A DNA stretch of 64,000 nucleotides from Marchantia polymorpha subsp. ruderalis (taxonomy: Eukaryota; Streptophyta; Marchantiopsida; Marchantiales; Marchantiaceae), in the NCBI GenBank assembly GCA_037833965.1, contig AP031357.1, positions 22,588,001 to 22,652,000 on the forward strand, in the 5' to 3' direction. Position numbers and translations under genes: made by a program. The notes beneath the pieces were generated by a model. That model was not told the DNA's origin. It saw only the letters and a program-made list of their open reading frames with translations, and ran no database searches. Below are positions 12,101 through 25,018 of the stretch, in pieces (the first letter of the stretch is position 1; each line of letters starts with the position of its first letter).

Positions 12101-13934
12101 TTATAATTATAAATTCAGATAATGTATAACTTGTGTATGTGTATTATCGCATGAAAATCGGTTGGACATCATATTGTGATTTCAATTCTTAATTGTACAT
12201 GCATATTTTATAATCCTCCACCATATTATCATGATTAGGTTTAAATCATTTACGTAAGTCAGAATCTGAATTACACAGTATGCTACAAGGAAGTTATTTT
12301 CTAGTGATAATTTTGTAAAAATAATAGTCACAAGCATACAAGTTGACATTTCATGATATAAAATCCTCAGTGCATAATATAATATTAAATTGGTTCGAGG
12401 GCATGCCTTGCCGGGTTTAGACAAGTCAGTCCCCTGCAGAATCCAGAGCAGGCCATCAAGGGACGTGTAGGAGATTTGACGATTCACACCCAGAACGCAG
12501 GGTGACCAAATCACAGGACCGGATGAGCAAGAGGGGGGAATCTTGAGGGGCCTCGATGTGTAGATAGATATGGATCCAGAACGTACGAACCAACGAGTGA
12601 ATCAGTGAGAGGGAGGGAGAGAGAGAGAGAGATGGGAGAACGACGAGGGAGCCTGAGGTGTCATATTCTATCTCCAAAGTCCTGTCGACGTCGGATTTCT
12701 TTACTCATTCCTTCGTCCTGTATTTCTCCGACTCCAAGGATCGTGACGGCAACGGGCGACATGATGCTGTGCAGAGTTGCGGCAGTTGCTGAGCACGACG
12801 TGTCGACCTCGCTCGCTTGCTCACTCGCAGACTGTTGGGACGAAGAGGAATAGTCCCACTCGATGAGGTTCAGCTTTTCCCCTCCGGCCAGCTCCAGACT
12901 AGAAAAGCTGCAGTCATTGGCCTGATCCATGATTCAAAAGCACCAAGAGAGCAGGTGCACGCAGACGAACTAGCACCTATTCCATCATATCCCTCTTTCC
13001 TCCCATGTTACCTCTGCTTCTCGCGTGGCACTCGCTTCGCAGCCTCTGTCATTGTATCTGGTCAGGCTCAAGTCGTACACGTGAAGCTACTCCGATTCTT
13101 CGTGACATCCGATCCTCGCTACGCACTGTCCTGGAATGCGACTGGGCTCCCATCTGTAGGCCCCTCCCTCATTACTGCTGTGCGCTAGACAATCTCTCGA
13201 GTCAGGTTCCGCCACATCCCTACCTCGGTTCCGCAGTGATGGGGAAGGTTGCGCCGTTGACATTCATACAAACGTCGCATGTGGACGTCGCTGTGAGAGA
13301 TCCGTTAGTTGATCCATGGCTCTATGGACGGGCTCTCGGAGAGTGTTGTAGGGACATACACTGCCAGTTACTGCAGCTGGTTACTTCTTTCCAGCAGGCC
13401 ATGCGGTTATTTGAATCCTGTTTACGAGAGTTGTTCACCTTCCAGACGGTGGTTGTTGTTTTATGTATCGACCGTAATGCGCAAGCGCTCCCTACGAACA
13501 CGAACTATCGACAGCTGGAGACGCTAGAGCACGAAAAAGTCTGCCAAAACTTGGTTTCGACAACCTGATGTGACGTTTGAGTTTCGTGAATTTGAGCCAG
13601 ACGCAGAGGAATTTTGTAGGGCGCACGGGTAAGGGGCCCGTAGGAGACAAACATTTGACCGCACCCTACAGCTGCGGTCCAATCACTCCGAGGGATGGCA
13701 CCATTGTTGACTTGATATTGAGATATCGACTGATGTGTTGACAATGTTCGATTCCAAACCAATAAAATAAGGTATCTAGTTTATTACAAACTGACAATAC
13801 TGTAGCCACAACTACTTCCTCTTGTGCACAGGAACAGGAGACATGAGGTGATAATCCCTTTGGAGACATTACGTGTCCCAAACAAGGCTAAAATAATGAC
13901 CCGCCATGTCATGTGTCAAGCAACGCTGTTGGAC

Positions 13935-16900
13935 TCATTTACCGATTTCTGTCGGGGTCTTTGTGACAAGCGAGAGAGCGTGCACTCCGTTCTTGATTTC
14001 TTCGTCCAGTAATTCGTATACAAGTCGGTGACGTTTGATAAGACTCGTTCCTGCAAACTTGTCTGACACAACCTTCACACTGCGCCGACGGTTCGAGCAT
14101 GTCAGTACCTGGAACCATAATATTCTCGTCAAGTAAATGGGTTGAATATTACAGGATGGTCGGCATGGAGTTCAAATTCTTCCTTCCAAGAAATGAGGAC
14201 GCTGAGCCGTCTGACACAACGGCGGATATCCCCTTCTATATAAAATCTCCAGTCTATCCAGAATCTGAACTGTATGGTCTGAACGTCGCATCATAACATA
14301 GGCTGAAGGTAATTACTAGCATACTGAGTCCCTTCAAGCGAGGAAATAATAACCAGGCCAAGATATGGACCAGTTACTGTGAGTTCCAGTTGACCAGGCC
14401 GGGGTAACTGAACTCCAAGGGTGCACTGTACACAGGTCTACTGTTATTTAGACCAACCTATCTGGACTGGTATAACTGGTGAAGTCTTGCTCGAAATCAT
14501 GACCTAGGACATAAAGACGCTGTCGATACTTCGACAGAGGGGTAATAAAAATCCACAATAAGAATATCGTTCAAATAAGCTTAAAAGCAAAGGCCTTTGC
14601 TCACTCCCTCCAATTGCTCTGTTCAGCGCAACTTCTCACAGCTGCGGGTCATCTCAACAACATACGTAATAACCGAGACGGTTAAGGTAAAACGACTAAT
14701 GAGGCTCTTGGACTGTCTGGATTTGTTTGAACCATAAGTGCCCGTCCTTAAACACCGCACGGGATAGGAACCAAACAGGAAAGATTAAGTGGACTTCGAC
14801 AAAATAATACTGGTTGAAGAAAGACATGCTATATCAAAGATTTTCATGCCAATTTCTACTCCAGTGTACTTCTACTCTGGCTTGTTTCCAAAATGCATGG
14901 GTTTCACGTTTCAAACACTGCGATCTAAGGAAAAGTTCATACAGTAAAGACAAAACTAGGGTGACGTTTTTATTATGTCGTGAGAGCAATGAAACATAAC
15001 TTCACTACTTGGAAATAACAATATCGAAGGGTAGATAATTTTCTGTCCAGGACTTTTAGACTCGTACCAGGATGTCAATAGGCTTTACAAACCTGCACAT
15101 TATTTGCTATACTACTTTTGCACCCTCAGGACATGATTGATCAATGATACAATTATTCGATTTTGGTGATGATCTACGCGTGCTCGTATGTAGTGCTCTT
15201 AATAAACTCTTTCCTCGATTTTCCCTCGTTTGCTTGCTAATGAGTTTATGAGTCGATGAGATAAACACATAGGTCTCGTATGAAAGATATCCTTTGTGCA
15301 GAACGAGAGATTTCGCTTTTGGCTTTTGTGGACATATGAGTCGTTTTGCACAAAAGCATCACATCACCTCAGAGTTGGAAACGTATCAAGTCCATAAATA
15401 TGATAGGAATACTCCTCAAAAATGATAACAACAGCTTGGACGAAATCAGATTACTTACTTGAAGTGAGTTTCTGTTGCACCTTTGTGCACCCCAGCATGA
15501 CCAGCATGCTGATGAGAGACATCATCCACCTCCAGTAGCGTTGGTGCTAATGCTTCTTGTAGCTGCATCATGAGAAAACAGTTCACAAGACATTGTAAGC
15601 TCAGTTGACGCTCAACAAGAATTAAAAAAATACTCACATCCACTTTAAAATCACAACCACTTCAGATAGGTGGTTACAAACTCTGATATGCTATATCTAC
15701 CTTTCACTTGCTTGGTCCTAGTACTTCAAGAGTGGATATCGGGTGGTTTATACCGGAAACGTTAAAGGATACACACTCAAAAACGCCAAATTATGCGAGC
15801 AAGCTCAAAGCTTTGTTTTATCGGAAAACAACATCCGGTAGCTGGATTGTGAATCACTAGGAAAAAGGCAAACCTGGCCTTCGAAACCTAGGTTTGAACG
15901 ATCGTGAAACCCATCGGGCATTATTAAATATACAATATTAAAACCTCAGAAAGTACGTGTCAATCCAAAGACTGGCAGAAAGAAAACAGATTCAGATACC
16001 TTCACGAGCATTACAGTTTCTGGGGCAGCAAAAACCCTCTAATATACACTTCATTGCGTTCATTCTCCATGCTTTAGAAATGCACTTGAAACTAAAGAGG
16101 CAAAATCTAGAGCAGTCACATTTGGAAGATGGTTTGTAAATTGTAAGGACAAAAGGGATCCAAGGAAAGTCAAGATCACAAACTCAGGTACATCTGGAAA
16201 GCAACTGCACGGGTGAAGATGAAGCTAGACGTTTGAAAAAATTCACAAGGTTGGCGTGTTCGCGTAAACCTGATGCACTGTGACTCTAGTTTCACATAAA
16301 AACTGCTGATACTGGAATAGTTCCAAGCCATATAGAAAGAAACCGAACCGGCTGAAATATCCCTTCAATAAATGTAGATCTCTTGCAATGCATGAACGTC
16401 GTTTTTCCAAGGACAATGATTACGAGGATGGATGCAAATATATAGAAAAAAGTACGCTGCAGATATGTCATGGAATAGCAGTAAACGTGGACAACCCAAA
16501 ACCTTGAAATTACAATGCTCACATATCATGAAGCTTTTGACCTAAGTAAGCGAACTGCTGCTCAGATATATGAGTGATGAAAACTAGGACGAGGATCGAT
16601 GGCTTATGTACGCTGATTGTCTGGATGACGAATTTTACAAAAAACGCAGAAAGAGAGATTTACAAGCAACGATCAATAAAGTCTTCGTAAATCGAATTCC
16701 TTCCACTCATACTTATACAAGTCAAAAGCTAAGTAGTCACTCGCTTGTGAAAACTTTTCAATTCTTAAACGAATCAACTCACAAAATGAGAATGTAAAAA
16801 AAAAAAAATGCGCGATTGCACTGACCTTCTTTTGAATGCTATCCTTCTTCGACACTTGTTCTGGAGCAGCAGAGGAGCTGAAACTTCTACCGGAATCCAT

Positions 16901-17698
16901 CTGCTTAGCCACTTGTGTGTTCGTGTTCACCGCGGCGCTCGCTTGACTACTAACCTGCCTGACACTGTTTCCACTACCAGCTTTCGCAGCTTCTGCTTCC
17001 ATGTACATATTCAGAGATTTTTTTTGCATCAGCTTGAGCATATTCAAAAATCCATTGCTTCTAGATGGAGTCAAACTCTGCTTCAAGCCGAGCATCTGAA
17101 TGAAATCAGGTGTTACTTTCAAAATCTCCGAGACAGTGGCACCCGACAGACCCTCAACGAGCAAGGCAGCTAAACCCTTGGTGAGCAGAGAGTCAGAATC
17201 TGCCTCAAAATATACGCGATTATCCTCAGTCAAAGTCGGCTTCACCCACACCTGCGACACGCATCCCACTACCTTGTTCTCGCTTGTGCAGAACTCTTTG
17301 GCCAGAGGCTTCAACTGCTTCGCATAATACAGCAACTGCTCGTACTTCTGCTTCGAATCCGGCACCGCCTCGAACAATTTCACAATCTCCTGCAACTTGG
17401 CAGGAAGCTGCTGTTGCTGCTGCTCCTGCTCCTGCTGCACGCACACCACTGCCGCTCCTCGTCCTGCTTTCAAACGTACAGCCCGGCCTCCGATCCTGCA
17501 ATTCCACGGACGGGCAAATTCGCCAGCCAGAGGCGCGACGAGAAGACGAGCGGACGATCTCGAGCTCGCGGATGGCAAACCCAAAAACCTCGAGTGCGAG
17601 CAGGAAGGCGAGTCACTGCGAATCGCTGCGATTGACGACGATGACGGAGCGGACGAGCAGAGGATGCTGCTGCAGCAAAGCGGAGATAGAGCTGCCAT
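13935..17698 (-). CDS. SUFE1: Chloroplast sulfur-transfer protein SufE1 with C-terminal BolA domain
   Basis: Accessory protein of plastid SUF Fe-S cluster assembly: it accepts persulfide sulfur from, and activates, the cysteine desulfurase NFS2/SufS. The spliced frame uses three exons on the minus strand, 17698-16826, 15562-15459 and 14079-13935, with GT-AG junctions in phases 0 and 2. It closes at 373 residues, close to the length of Arabidopsis SUFE1. The start ATG sits in a GCCATGGC context. Residues 1 to about 90 are rich in Ser, Arg and Ala, as a transit peptide should be. A short polyQ follows near 92-97. The SufE domain covers about 98-225 and has the catalytic-loop Cys146 in VVGCVSQVWV. 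After a Ser/Gln-rich linker, exons 2 and 3 encode the BolA domain (about 292-373) with the HAGHAG and HALSLVTKTP motifs. The SufE-BolA fusion is typical of land plants. Intron lengths are about 1.26 and 1.38 kb. Exon 1 reads through into intron 1 for about 50 codons, which should not be annotated as protein. Confidence 0.95.
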
Positions 17699-17930
17699 GG
17701 CTCGGCTTCGCTTAATGCTCCCCTTCCCCTCTTCCTGCTCCTCCTGCTCCTCCTTCCCTTCCCTTCCCTTCCCTTGGTTAACCCCCTGCCTGCCCCCACC
17801 GAATTTCCTCTGCCTCTCTTGGGCCCTGCCTTACCCTTCATTTGCCTCCCCTCACGTTCTTCCACTAAAGACATGCTTTCGGATTTCCTTCCAAATCCTC
17901 TGACGCCAAGCCCTCGTTTCATAGTTTAGT
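17699..17930 (-). promoter_or_regulatory. SUFE1 5' flank with CTTCC-type tract
   Basis: The first 230 bp upstream of the SUFE1 ATG are pyrimidine-rich on the plus strand (purine-rich on the coding strand), with a CTTCC array near 17753-17775. No clear TATA box is visible. Purine-rich 5' leaders are common in plant housekeeping genes. Confidence 0.35.
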
Positions 17931-19281
17931 TTGTCGTACACGGTCATGAAGTCTGAGAAACACCAGTTCGTACCCACGGTTCTATCACGTTGATGTTCCA
18001 ATCGTCCTATTCTTCTATCTCTTCTAGATGATTTGTTGTCATTCGTTCATATTTGTGATGGTGATAATACTTGAGTCTACTTTCACTGTAAGACTCGATG
18101 GGGTTGTATTTTTTCAATGTGATATTATGTCTTTTTAAGGTTTTGAAGGAATCTCCACACAAAAATCAAAAGAAAAATATTTTGCCATTTTTCCTCTCTA
18201 GAGTATTTTCTACATATTTGAAGGTGATTTTTGTCGGAAACTTACTCATACCATAGTTCGATGTATAGAGAATACTATGCGGAACCCTACTTAACTCTCG
18301 GAGAAGACAGGCTCGAGGAATATTAGTTTTCATCAACATGGTTCTAAAATTCTTTTGTCCAATGTCCAATTGCTATCAACCAAAGACTGACTATTGAAAA
18401 CTTCACTAGTTATGTTGTCTTGTCATCAAAAAAATAATCCATTTTACTCTCCATAATAATACTCCACTCAATCATATTGACAAAGAGTGAAATTCTTAAG
18501 AACAAGATTTTTCATAACATATGATACTCTTTCAACATATTGATCTTGAATCTCATCATATTCCGTATCAATATTGTATTCAAGAATAAATTATCCAATC
18601 TATATTGCATAACTTAAGCAAGTTATACTAATACTATATGATGACTTCTTGAGGAAAAATGTGATTGATAAAGATCAATCACATTCATCTTATTGATCTT
18701 CATCCTTTGTTGTAGTCTCATGAGTATCGCAATCAATAATTTCATCCTCCCATTCTTATTACTTCTAAAGTTGCTTTTTTCTAAATTATGTATCAAAGAT
18801 TTTCTTTTGTCACATCATTAATTTCATAAAAAAAATAATATATTTTGCAATAGCATACACAAAAGAAGATTTCTACTTATCGATGTGAAGAGATATTTCA
18901 ACTTTTTAAATGATTTGAGTTCATACAAATAAATATCTCTTTTAACAATAATTTCACAAACTATAAAATCTCATATCTTATAACTTTTCACATCATTAGT
19001 GTATTTATGCAGATTACTTTTTTGGGATTCAAAATCAAACTTATGTCTAATATAATTAATTGTGAGGAGTTTAACATTACTTTTAAATATTTTTTAACAC
19101 CGTAATTAGTATTTTTTATCATTTTATTCAAACAATGTCAATAATTCAGTAACATTATAACAAAAAAATATGACACATCATTTTTACTGTATATATAATA
19201 ATATATCACATACTACAATGAGACAATTTTAGTCTAAGCAATGTAAAGTAATTTAAATTCGTTCAACATATCATCCGTAAA
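17931..19281. other. AT-rich intergenic sequence
   Basis: Composition falls abruptly from the GC-balanced SUFE1 promoter to AT-rich DNA. I saw no gene, tRNA or intact mobile element here. It leads into the relic LTR block at 19.28 kb. Confidence 0.6.
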
Positions 19282-19950
19282 TGTAATATACAAGAAACAC
19301 AGTGACAAAACACTCAATCTACTGCTACATCCACTGGGAAACTCACGCGTGAAAGGTATACTGAAAGTGTTTAGGTAATACACATACCCTGGTATACATG
19401 TTGGTGTCTTTATAAAAACGCCAACATTGGCTACAATACTAGCTATTTTTAGCTAGGATTTGAGTTTACTCCTTAACTCAAATTAACCTTAACAATCTCC
19501 CCCTTAACTCGTGTTAAGAAAACAATAATCTCTGTAAACTATATTATTACTTTTAGGAAGTTCTAAACAAAAACCTAACACAAGGTCACCCTTTACACGA
19601 GAGTTAATTAGAATTAAGCCATAGTCATAACATGATAGATTAATAACATAAAGAGTTAATTACAAACCAGCTAGCATAGACAAAATAGAAACCTTGTAAC
19701 CTATATAATTACTCCGCGGTAAATTCTAGAAAGAAATCTAATACAAGTCAGGTCTTTATACAAAAGTTGACTAAAATTAGATCGTAATCATCCAAGGATA
19801 AAGTAATTATAAGAAGAGATAATAGAAAATACCATGCTGCCAAAATCTACATATGCTATCTATGAACAACATGCATAGTAGCACTAAGTCGCTTGAAACT
19901 CCCCAAAGAAATAACTTTAATCAACGTATTAGCTGGATTGAATTTACAAC

Positions 19951-20185
19951 CAATCTTGATTAGCTCAATGATTAGACTTTATCGTCAATCTTAACTAACT
20001 CAATCACAGGACTTTACAGTCAATCTTAACTAACTCAATCACAATAGTTTACTTTCAATCTTGACTAGATCAATCACAATAGTTAACCGTCAATCTTGAC
20101 TAGCTCAATCACAAGATTTTACACTCAATCCTAACTAGCTCAATCACTGAAGTTTACCGTCAATCTTGACTAGTTCAATTATGTG
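19951..20185. repeat. 35-bp tandem array inside the LTR element
   Basis: Units begin at 19951, 19986, 20021, 20056, 20091, 20126 and 20161, an exact 35-bp period, with a core like CAATCTTGACTAGCTCAATC. Each unit carries a small inverted repeat (TTGA...TCAA around CTAGC). Units differ at several positions, so the array is not recent. Confidence 0.9.
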
Positions 20186-20924
20186 CTCAAAAATTTCACT
20201 AGTACTAGTATTTTTTCTTGATCATTTTTCACATAATGATCAAACTCTTCACAACCACATCCGTGAGCAGAGATTTTTCCTTGTTAGTGTGAAAATCTTG
20301 AGGACTCTCTCCCTATTTCAATGATTTAGGTTCAATAAAAAACACATGTCAAAGCAAGTAATCTTGACTTTCAAACTTGTCGCGTTGTCATCTTCACTCG
20401 TCAAAAATTAGAGATTATAGCAGCTTCCGCATCAATTTTTCAATCTAACTCATCTGTCAACTCTGAAAATGGTAAAGATGCACTAATTGCATCAAATGGT
20501 TTCTAACGATATCCAATTTGACTATATTTTGATGAAGATTTTTTGGACAAAATATTTATAAACAGAATATTTTATTGGACAAACACATGCATGGTTTTAA
20601 TAATCACTTGCCTAAATTACCTAAATATGATTAATTTGATTTACTCACAAAAATTAATTTAGGCTTATCAAAAACGTTAATTTAGATTAATTTAGTCTTT
20701 TAAAAAAGTTAATTTAGTCTAATTTAGTTTGATTTACTATAAAAGTTAATTTATGTCATTTTATAAACTAAAAATTTAGTTAATTTAATTTACATCAATT
20801 TTAAATTTTTAAATCAAAAAATATGTAAATTCTGCATAGGTGTCAACTCCTCATTGGTTGCAACATGTACGCACCAAATCACACCCACCTAAATTTAGAC
20901 ACTGAATCAACAAAAATTTTAGGT

Positions 20925-20952
20925 AATTTAGGCGACCATATATACGGTCGCC
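20925..20952. repeat. Short perfect hairpin, 10-bp arms
   Basis: Arms TTAGGCGACC and GGTCGCCTAA flank the eight-base AT-rich loop ATATATAC. It may be the end of a small inserted element, or a structured relic within the LTR block. Confidence 0.7.
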
Positions 20953-21054
20953 TAATACAAACATGAATCGTTTTTATGTATGAAAACTTTCACAGGAAAT
21001 CTTCTTGACGGCTTGATGGACTTGCCTACTTTATCAAGCATGTGTTGCCCGCAC

Positions 21055-21470
21055 TTGCTACCGTGATCCGCAAATGATGTGTCTGTATGGTTCTTGCCGT
21101 TCGGTCTCTGTAGCTACCTCAAGCCGCCGCTCTAGCCAGCGCGCAGGGCTGCTCGACCTCTGTTGCAAGATGACATGCGAAAGCCGCAGCGGACTTTGTT
21201 GCAACCTGAACTGGGAAGAGCGTGGAGCGCTCCGACCTCTTGCTATACCGCTCGGAGGGATGCGGTTTGGCTCACGATTCTCTACCTGTCCCGTCGCTTC
21301 GGGAGGGGAAAAATTGATCGTCGGTCGTGCTGCCTTACCGTAGGGCGTACCTCAAGTGTAAACGACCGTCGCACGGTACGCGACGGTTGTCTGCATAGCG
21401 TGCAGATCTACATGCGATTGGGAGCAGCCACACTGGTGGTTCTGTGATCAGCTGGCTTCACTGTAGTATT
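21055..21470. other. GC-rich island embedded in the AT-rich LTR relic
   Basis: About 400 bp of clearly higher GC than the several kilobases on either side. It carries overlapping plus-strand open frames (21074-21343 and 21163-21447) with Cys/Arg/Ser-rich translations that I do not recognise. It also contains short inverted repeats, for example ACCGTCGC (21365-21372) with GCGACGGT (21380-21387). It could be a captured host fragment or a separate insertion; function unknown. Confidence 0.45.
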
Positions 21471-23898
21471 TCTTTGACCTCAAAAGTTGTTCTTGTAAGG
21501 CACCTTCAAACATGCGCACTTTATGCAACGCGGCTAGTCCAACATCTAACTCAAGAGTTGTACCTAAGGTCACAACCGACTATATGTGAAAGATGTCGTG
21601 CCAGCGTTCCAGATCTGCATTAGTTGCATTGAGTTCTTTCTGTAAACCAACAATCGTACTTTCTCGTTCCTCCAAGCTTGTAAGTAGGTTTAGTATGATT
21701 GTAGTTGCATGATCATTTGCAACAATAGAACGGGCATACATATTCTTGGCGGAATATATTTTGTCATGATCGTCTTCAAGCTCTATGTAGCTCGTTTCCT
21801 ACCTATAAGTGTACAGTACTCTCCATCATAGACTCCAAGATCAAAGTCATCATCATACATAACATCAGCCGTCGCCAAGTTCTTTCCCTAACTCCCTTCT
21901 CCTCTCAGTCTCAAATTATAAAACATGGGAGAGAAATCTCATGGGCTCATAGCACGGCTCATGGAGCACTGCGCTGATTGATGGAACAAAACAGAAAAGG
22001 TTAAACTTTGAGGCTTTTTCGTGGACTAGCTACTGCATGTCATTTTAATCGAACTTCAAATTTTGTCACCATTCAAACGACTAATGTGATTCTCAAAACT
22101 CCCAGATTGAAAATCTCCTCTTTGATAGATTGTTAGATCCCCGATTCATTTCATTGGTTTTTTCCGCATGAATACTCCTTAAACAAAGGAACGAGTACTC
22201 CTCTTGTCTAATTCCAAACTCTTGTGTCTAGTAAGAACAAGAAACATGCGCTACAAGCAAGAGTGTGTTGTACTATGATCAGACTAATAATCTCTTACAA
22301 TCTCTCTCTTGACTATCAACTCCTCCACATAAGTTTTGTTTTGTGGAGTCTAAGTAGGACCGTCAAATACTCTAAGTAACTCCACATTTGAAAACATTGA
22401 AAATAAAAAACTCTCAACAAAAATACACTTTAAGAAAACAATGTCAATAAACCAATCAGGTTTGATATCACTCTCCTGTAGAAAAATTAGTCAGACAAAA
22501 TTTTAAACTTCAAAACTCCACATGATTCTTCCTTCTGAACTACCATGAACCAATCATGTTTGAAACCAATCTCTTGCAAAAAAATCCAATCAGCTGTTCG
22601 ATCGACTTACTTCAGAAATAAAAACTGTCAGAAACTTCAAAATTTATTACAAACTTTTGAATAACCATCAAAATTCCAAAAAATGTCTCTTTTCTCCTTA
22701 ATTTGCCTCGAACTGCATCCGAACCTCAAAAAGCTTTCAATACTTTCACTTCAAGCCTGATATCCTACTTTACGTAAATAGTTCACTAACACAAACTTAA
22801 GTCCAAATACCAAAACCAAATTTTTCTTAAAAACTGTCACCTAAACCATGAATTTTGTCAAAAAATCGTCAGAATCAGAGTCGGAAAAACCATCAAAAAT
22901 GAGAAATAGCATTGTTAAAAACTCCAAAGCAAAATATCTCTTTGATATCATTTGTAATTGTAAAATCCAAGAAACACAATGATAAAACACTCAATACAAC
23001 AACCAACACAAGACACCAGAGTATAATGTGGTTCATCCTTGAGAAGATTACGTTCACCAAGAAACTCACGATAGTTTACTCCCGTGTGTAAAAAATTACC
23101 CAATGTATATGGCAGAAGCCAAGATATTGAATCCAGTTCTAGCGATCATACTTGCAATAAATAGCTAGAAAATGAGATTAATTCTTAATCGGAATTAACC
23201 TCAACATTATCAATCTTCTCCAATAATATTTGCTTAAAGTTCTCAGCAACATATGAAACATTTTATTGTTAATTGTAATTATGATGAGATGATAAATGAC
23301 GTTTTTTGCAAAAGCTTTCAAACTAGCTAAAAAATGCTACTATTCTTTATTTTTATAAAGATAGCTTACCTTGTGACTAGTCTAAGTCTCAATTTAGACT
23401 TTTTATCTCTTAAAATAATACAACATGTTTCAACACTTTTTTCAATTCAAAATTTGATTCAACATCTCAAACAATAGAGCACAAATTTTCATACTTTCTA
23501 CTTATTTCAAAATCAAATGGTATAGTTATGATGTAAAATATATGTATTTTGCTGATTGATATATGTTTATTTGCAGTTGAAAATGAAAAAATAAATATCA
23601 AGATTATAATCAAACTTAAAACTTTCAATTTGAGTTTGGCTTATTTTGCTTTTAGATATAATATCTAATTATTTTTGAAAAAAATTTATATGAATATCAA
23701 TATATTGATCAAACTTATAGCTTTCAATTTGCATTTGATTTGTTATTTCTATTGTATATGATCATTGAATTAATCATATTTGACTATCAAATAGTGATTT
23801 GTTTAAAAAATCTTTGCTGATTTTATGATCTTTTTTTTTAATTTGATTAGTTTTTAACATTTACATGAAATATCTAAAAACTCTAAAAAATTATATTT

Positions 23899-24894
23899 TG
23901 TGAACGAAGAAACCCAGAAAACATTAAACACTCATGAGAGACATATGTAACGTGGTTCACCTTTGGGCAAGAGAACTATGTTCACTCAAAACTCAAGCAC
24001 TTTTACTCAAGGTCATGTCCAAAAAGACTTCATGTACAAGGTGAACCCATGAGTTATTTATACCCAATTGTTTATTGTTTACCGTCCTAGCTATAAATAG
24101 CTAAGATCTGAAGTTACGCCTTAACATGAGTTAACCTCAACAATCTCCCCCTTAATTCACATTAAGAAACAGTAACCTCTATAACATACATTATTACTCC
24201 GCAAGAAATTCTAGATAGAAACCTAACATAAGGTCCCCTCTTTACACAAGAGTTAACTAGAATTAAGTCATAACATGATAGAGTAAAGCATAAAGAGGTA
24301 ACCAAAATCCAGCTAGCATAGAGAGAACAAAAATCTCTTAACCTATATAATTACTCCGCATGACGTTTTAGAAAGAAACCTAATACAAGGCTCCTCTTTA
24401 CATGAGAGTTAACTAGAACTAAGCCGTAGTCATCACAGGATAAAGTAAATATATAAAGAGATAACTAAAGATACTATGTTAGCAAATGTTACCTGCGCTT
24501 TCCATGCACAACTTGCGAGATAGCACAATGTGGTCTGAAACTCTCTATTGAAATAACTTTGACCAACGCATCAGCTGGATTAAATCTAACGTCTATCTTG
24601 ACTAGCTCAATCACTAGAGTTTACCATCAAGATTACTAGCTCAATCATCAGAGTTTACCGTCAAGATGAACTAGCTCAATTACCAGAGTCTATTGTCAAT
24701 CTTCACTATCTCAATCATCAGAGTTTATCATCAAGATTGACTAGCTCAATCACATGAGCACCTTTACTCCAAGTCTTTCACTCAAAACGTATTGCAAAAG
24801 GGAAAGCCGGATATTTAACCCTAGAGTAGACGACCGTTCTAGCTAAAAATAGCTATAATCTAAGATTACTTCTTAACAGAAGTTAACTTTAACA
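23899..24894 (-). mobile_element. Short TRIM-like LTR element, minus orientation
   Basis: An LTR-like segment (23899-24142) ends in CTCAACA and is followed by the inverted polypurine tract ATCTCCCCCTTAA. About 620 bp of non-coding interior follows. The right side is a partial LTR ending TTTAACA (about 24760-24894), which shares the TAGCTAxAAATAGCTA core with the other LTRs. The interior is homologous in order and content to the first 700 bp inside the 19.28-kb element: two diverged copies of a segment of about 150 bp (near 24.20 and 24.35 kb), then a 35-bp tandem array. It has no coding capacity, so mobility would have depended on a relative. Confidence 0.6.
24592..24753. repeat. 35-bp tandem array, second copy
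   Basis: Five units of 34-35 bp starting near 24592, 24627, 24661, 24696 and 24731. They have the same core as the 19.95-kb array, although some units carry CAAGAT in place of CAATCTT. The array sits at the same relative place in the element, downstream of the polypurine tract. Confidence 0.85.
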
Positions 24895-25018
24895 ATGCAA
24901 ATCATTATATTTATTACAGTCAAAACTTTTTTATGTCATCTGTTGAAGAAGACATGATGATTTAAATTTGCAATGCTCTTTAAAGCATTGCAGATTTTGA
25001 TGTTGAATATTGCTAGTA

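Larger units (their letters stand above)
8201..13934. other. Non-coding block downstream of SUFE1, no gene supported
   Basis: Mixed-composition sequence that turns AT-rich between 11.9 and 12.4 kb. It carries the (ACTC)n and (CTG)n arrays, a seven-base GAGCGAC array (about 8730-8750), a cluster of ACGTCA sites (8846-9025), a GC palindrome (9155-9196) and a (GA)n tract (12612-12632). The open frames at 9837-10232, 10367-10663 and 13005-13568 have no recognisable domain. The part nearest 13.9 kb probably includes the SUFE1 3' untranslated region. Confidence 0.5.
19282..23205 (-). mobile_element. Relic LTR retrotransposon block (Copia-like, non-autonomous), minus orientation
   Basis: A 213-bp LTR-like segment (19282-19494) begins TGTAA and ends TTAACA. 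It is followed directly by ATCTCCCCCTTAA, the reverse complement of a polypurine tract, so this is the 3' LTR of a minus-strand element. A related 253-bp segment (22953-23205) begins TGTAATTG. It is preceded by CTTTGATATCA, a decayed version of the initiator-tRNA-Met primer binding site. Between them I find no gag or pol. The interior holds duplicated segments, a 35-bp tandem array, an out-of-place GC island and AT-rich filler. The two LTRs differ substantially, so they may belong to different insertions. Size and lack of coding fit a LARD-like derivative; assignment to Copia rests on LTR-end and primer-site style only. Confidence 0.6.

Noticed and set aside
13735-13760. GTTCGATTCC, resembling a tRNA B-box
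   Set aside because: The flanking bases do not form a T-stem, and no acceptor or anticodon stem can be drawn around it.
16673-16825. Read-through of SUFE1 exon 1 (adds about 50 residues including a Phe run)
   Set aside because: It is intronic: a GT donor follows codon 291, and the BolA exons continue in phase from there.
19951-20185. CRISPR-like regular repeat spacing
   Set aside because: The whole 35-bp period repeats (units are contiguous, with no unique spacers), and the sequence is plant nuclear DNA.
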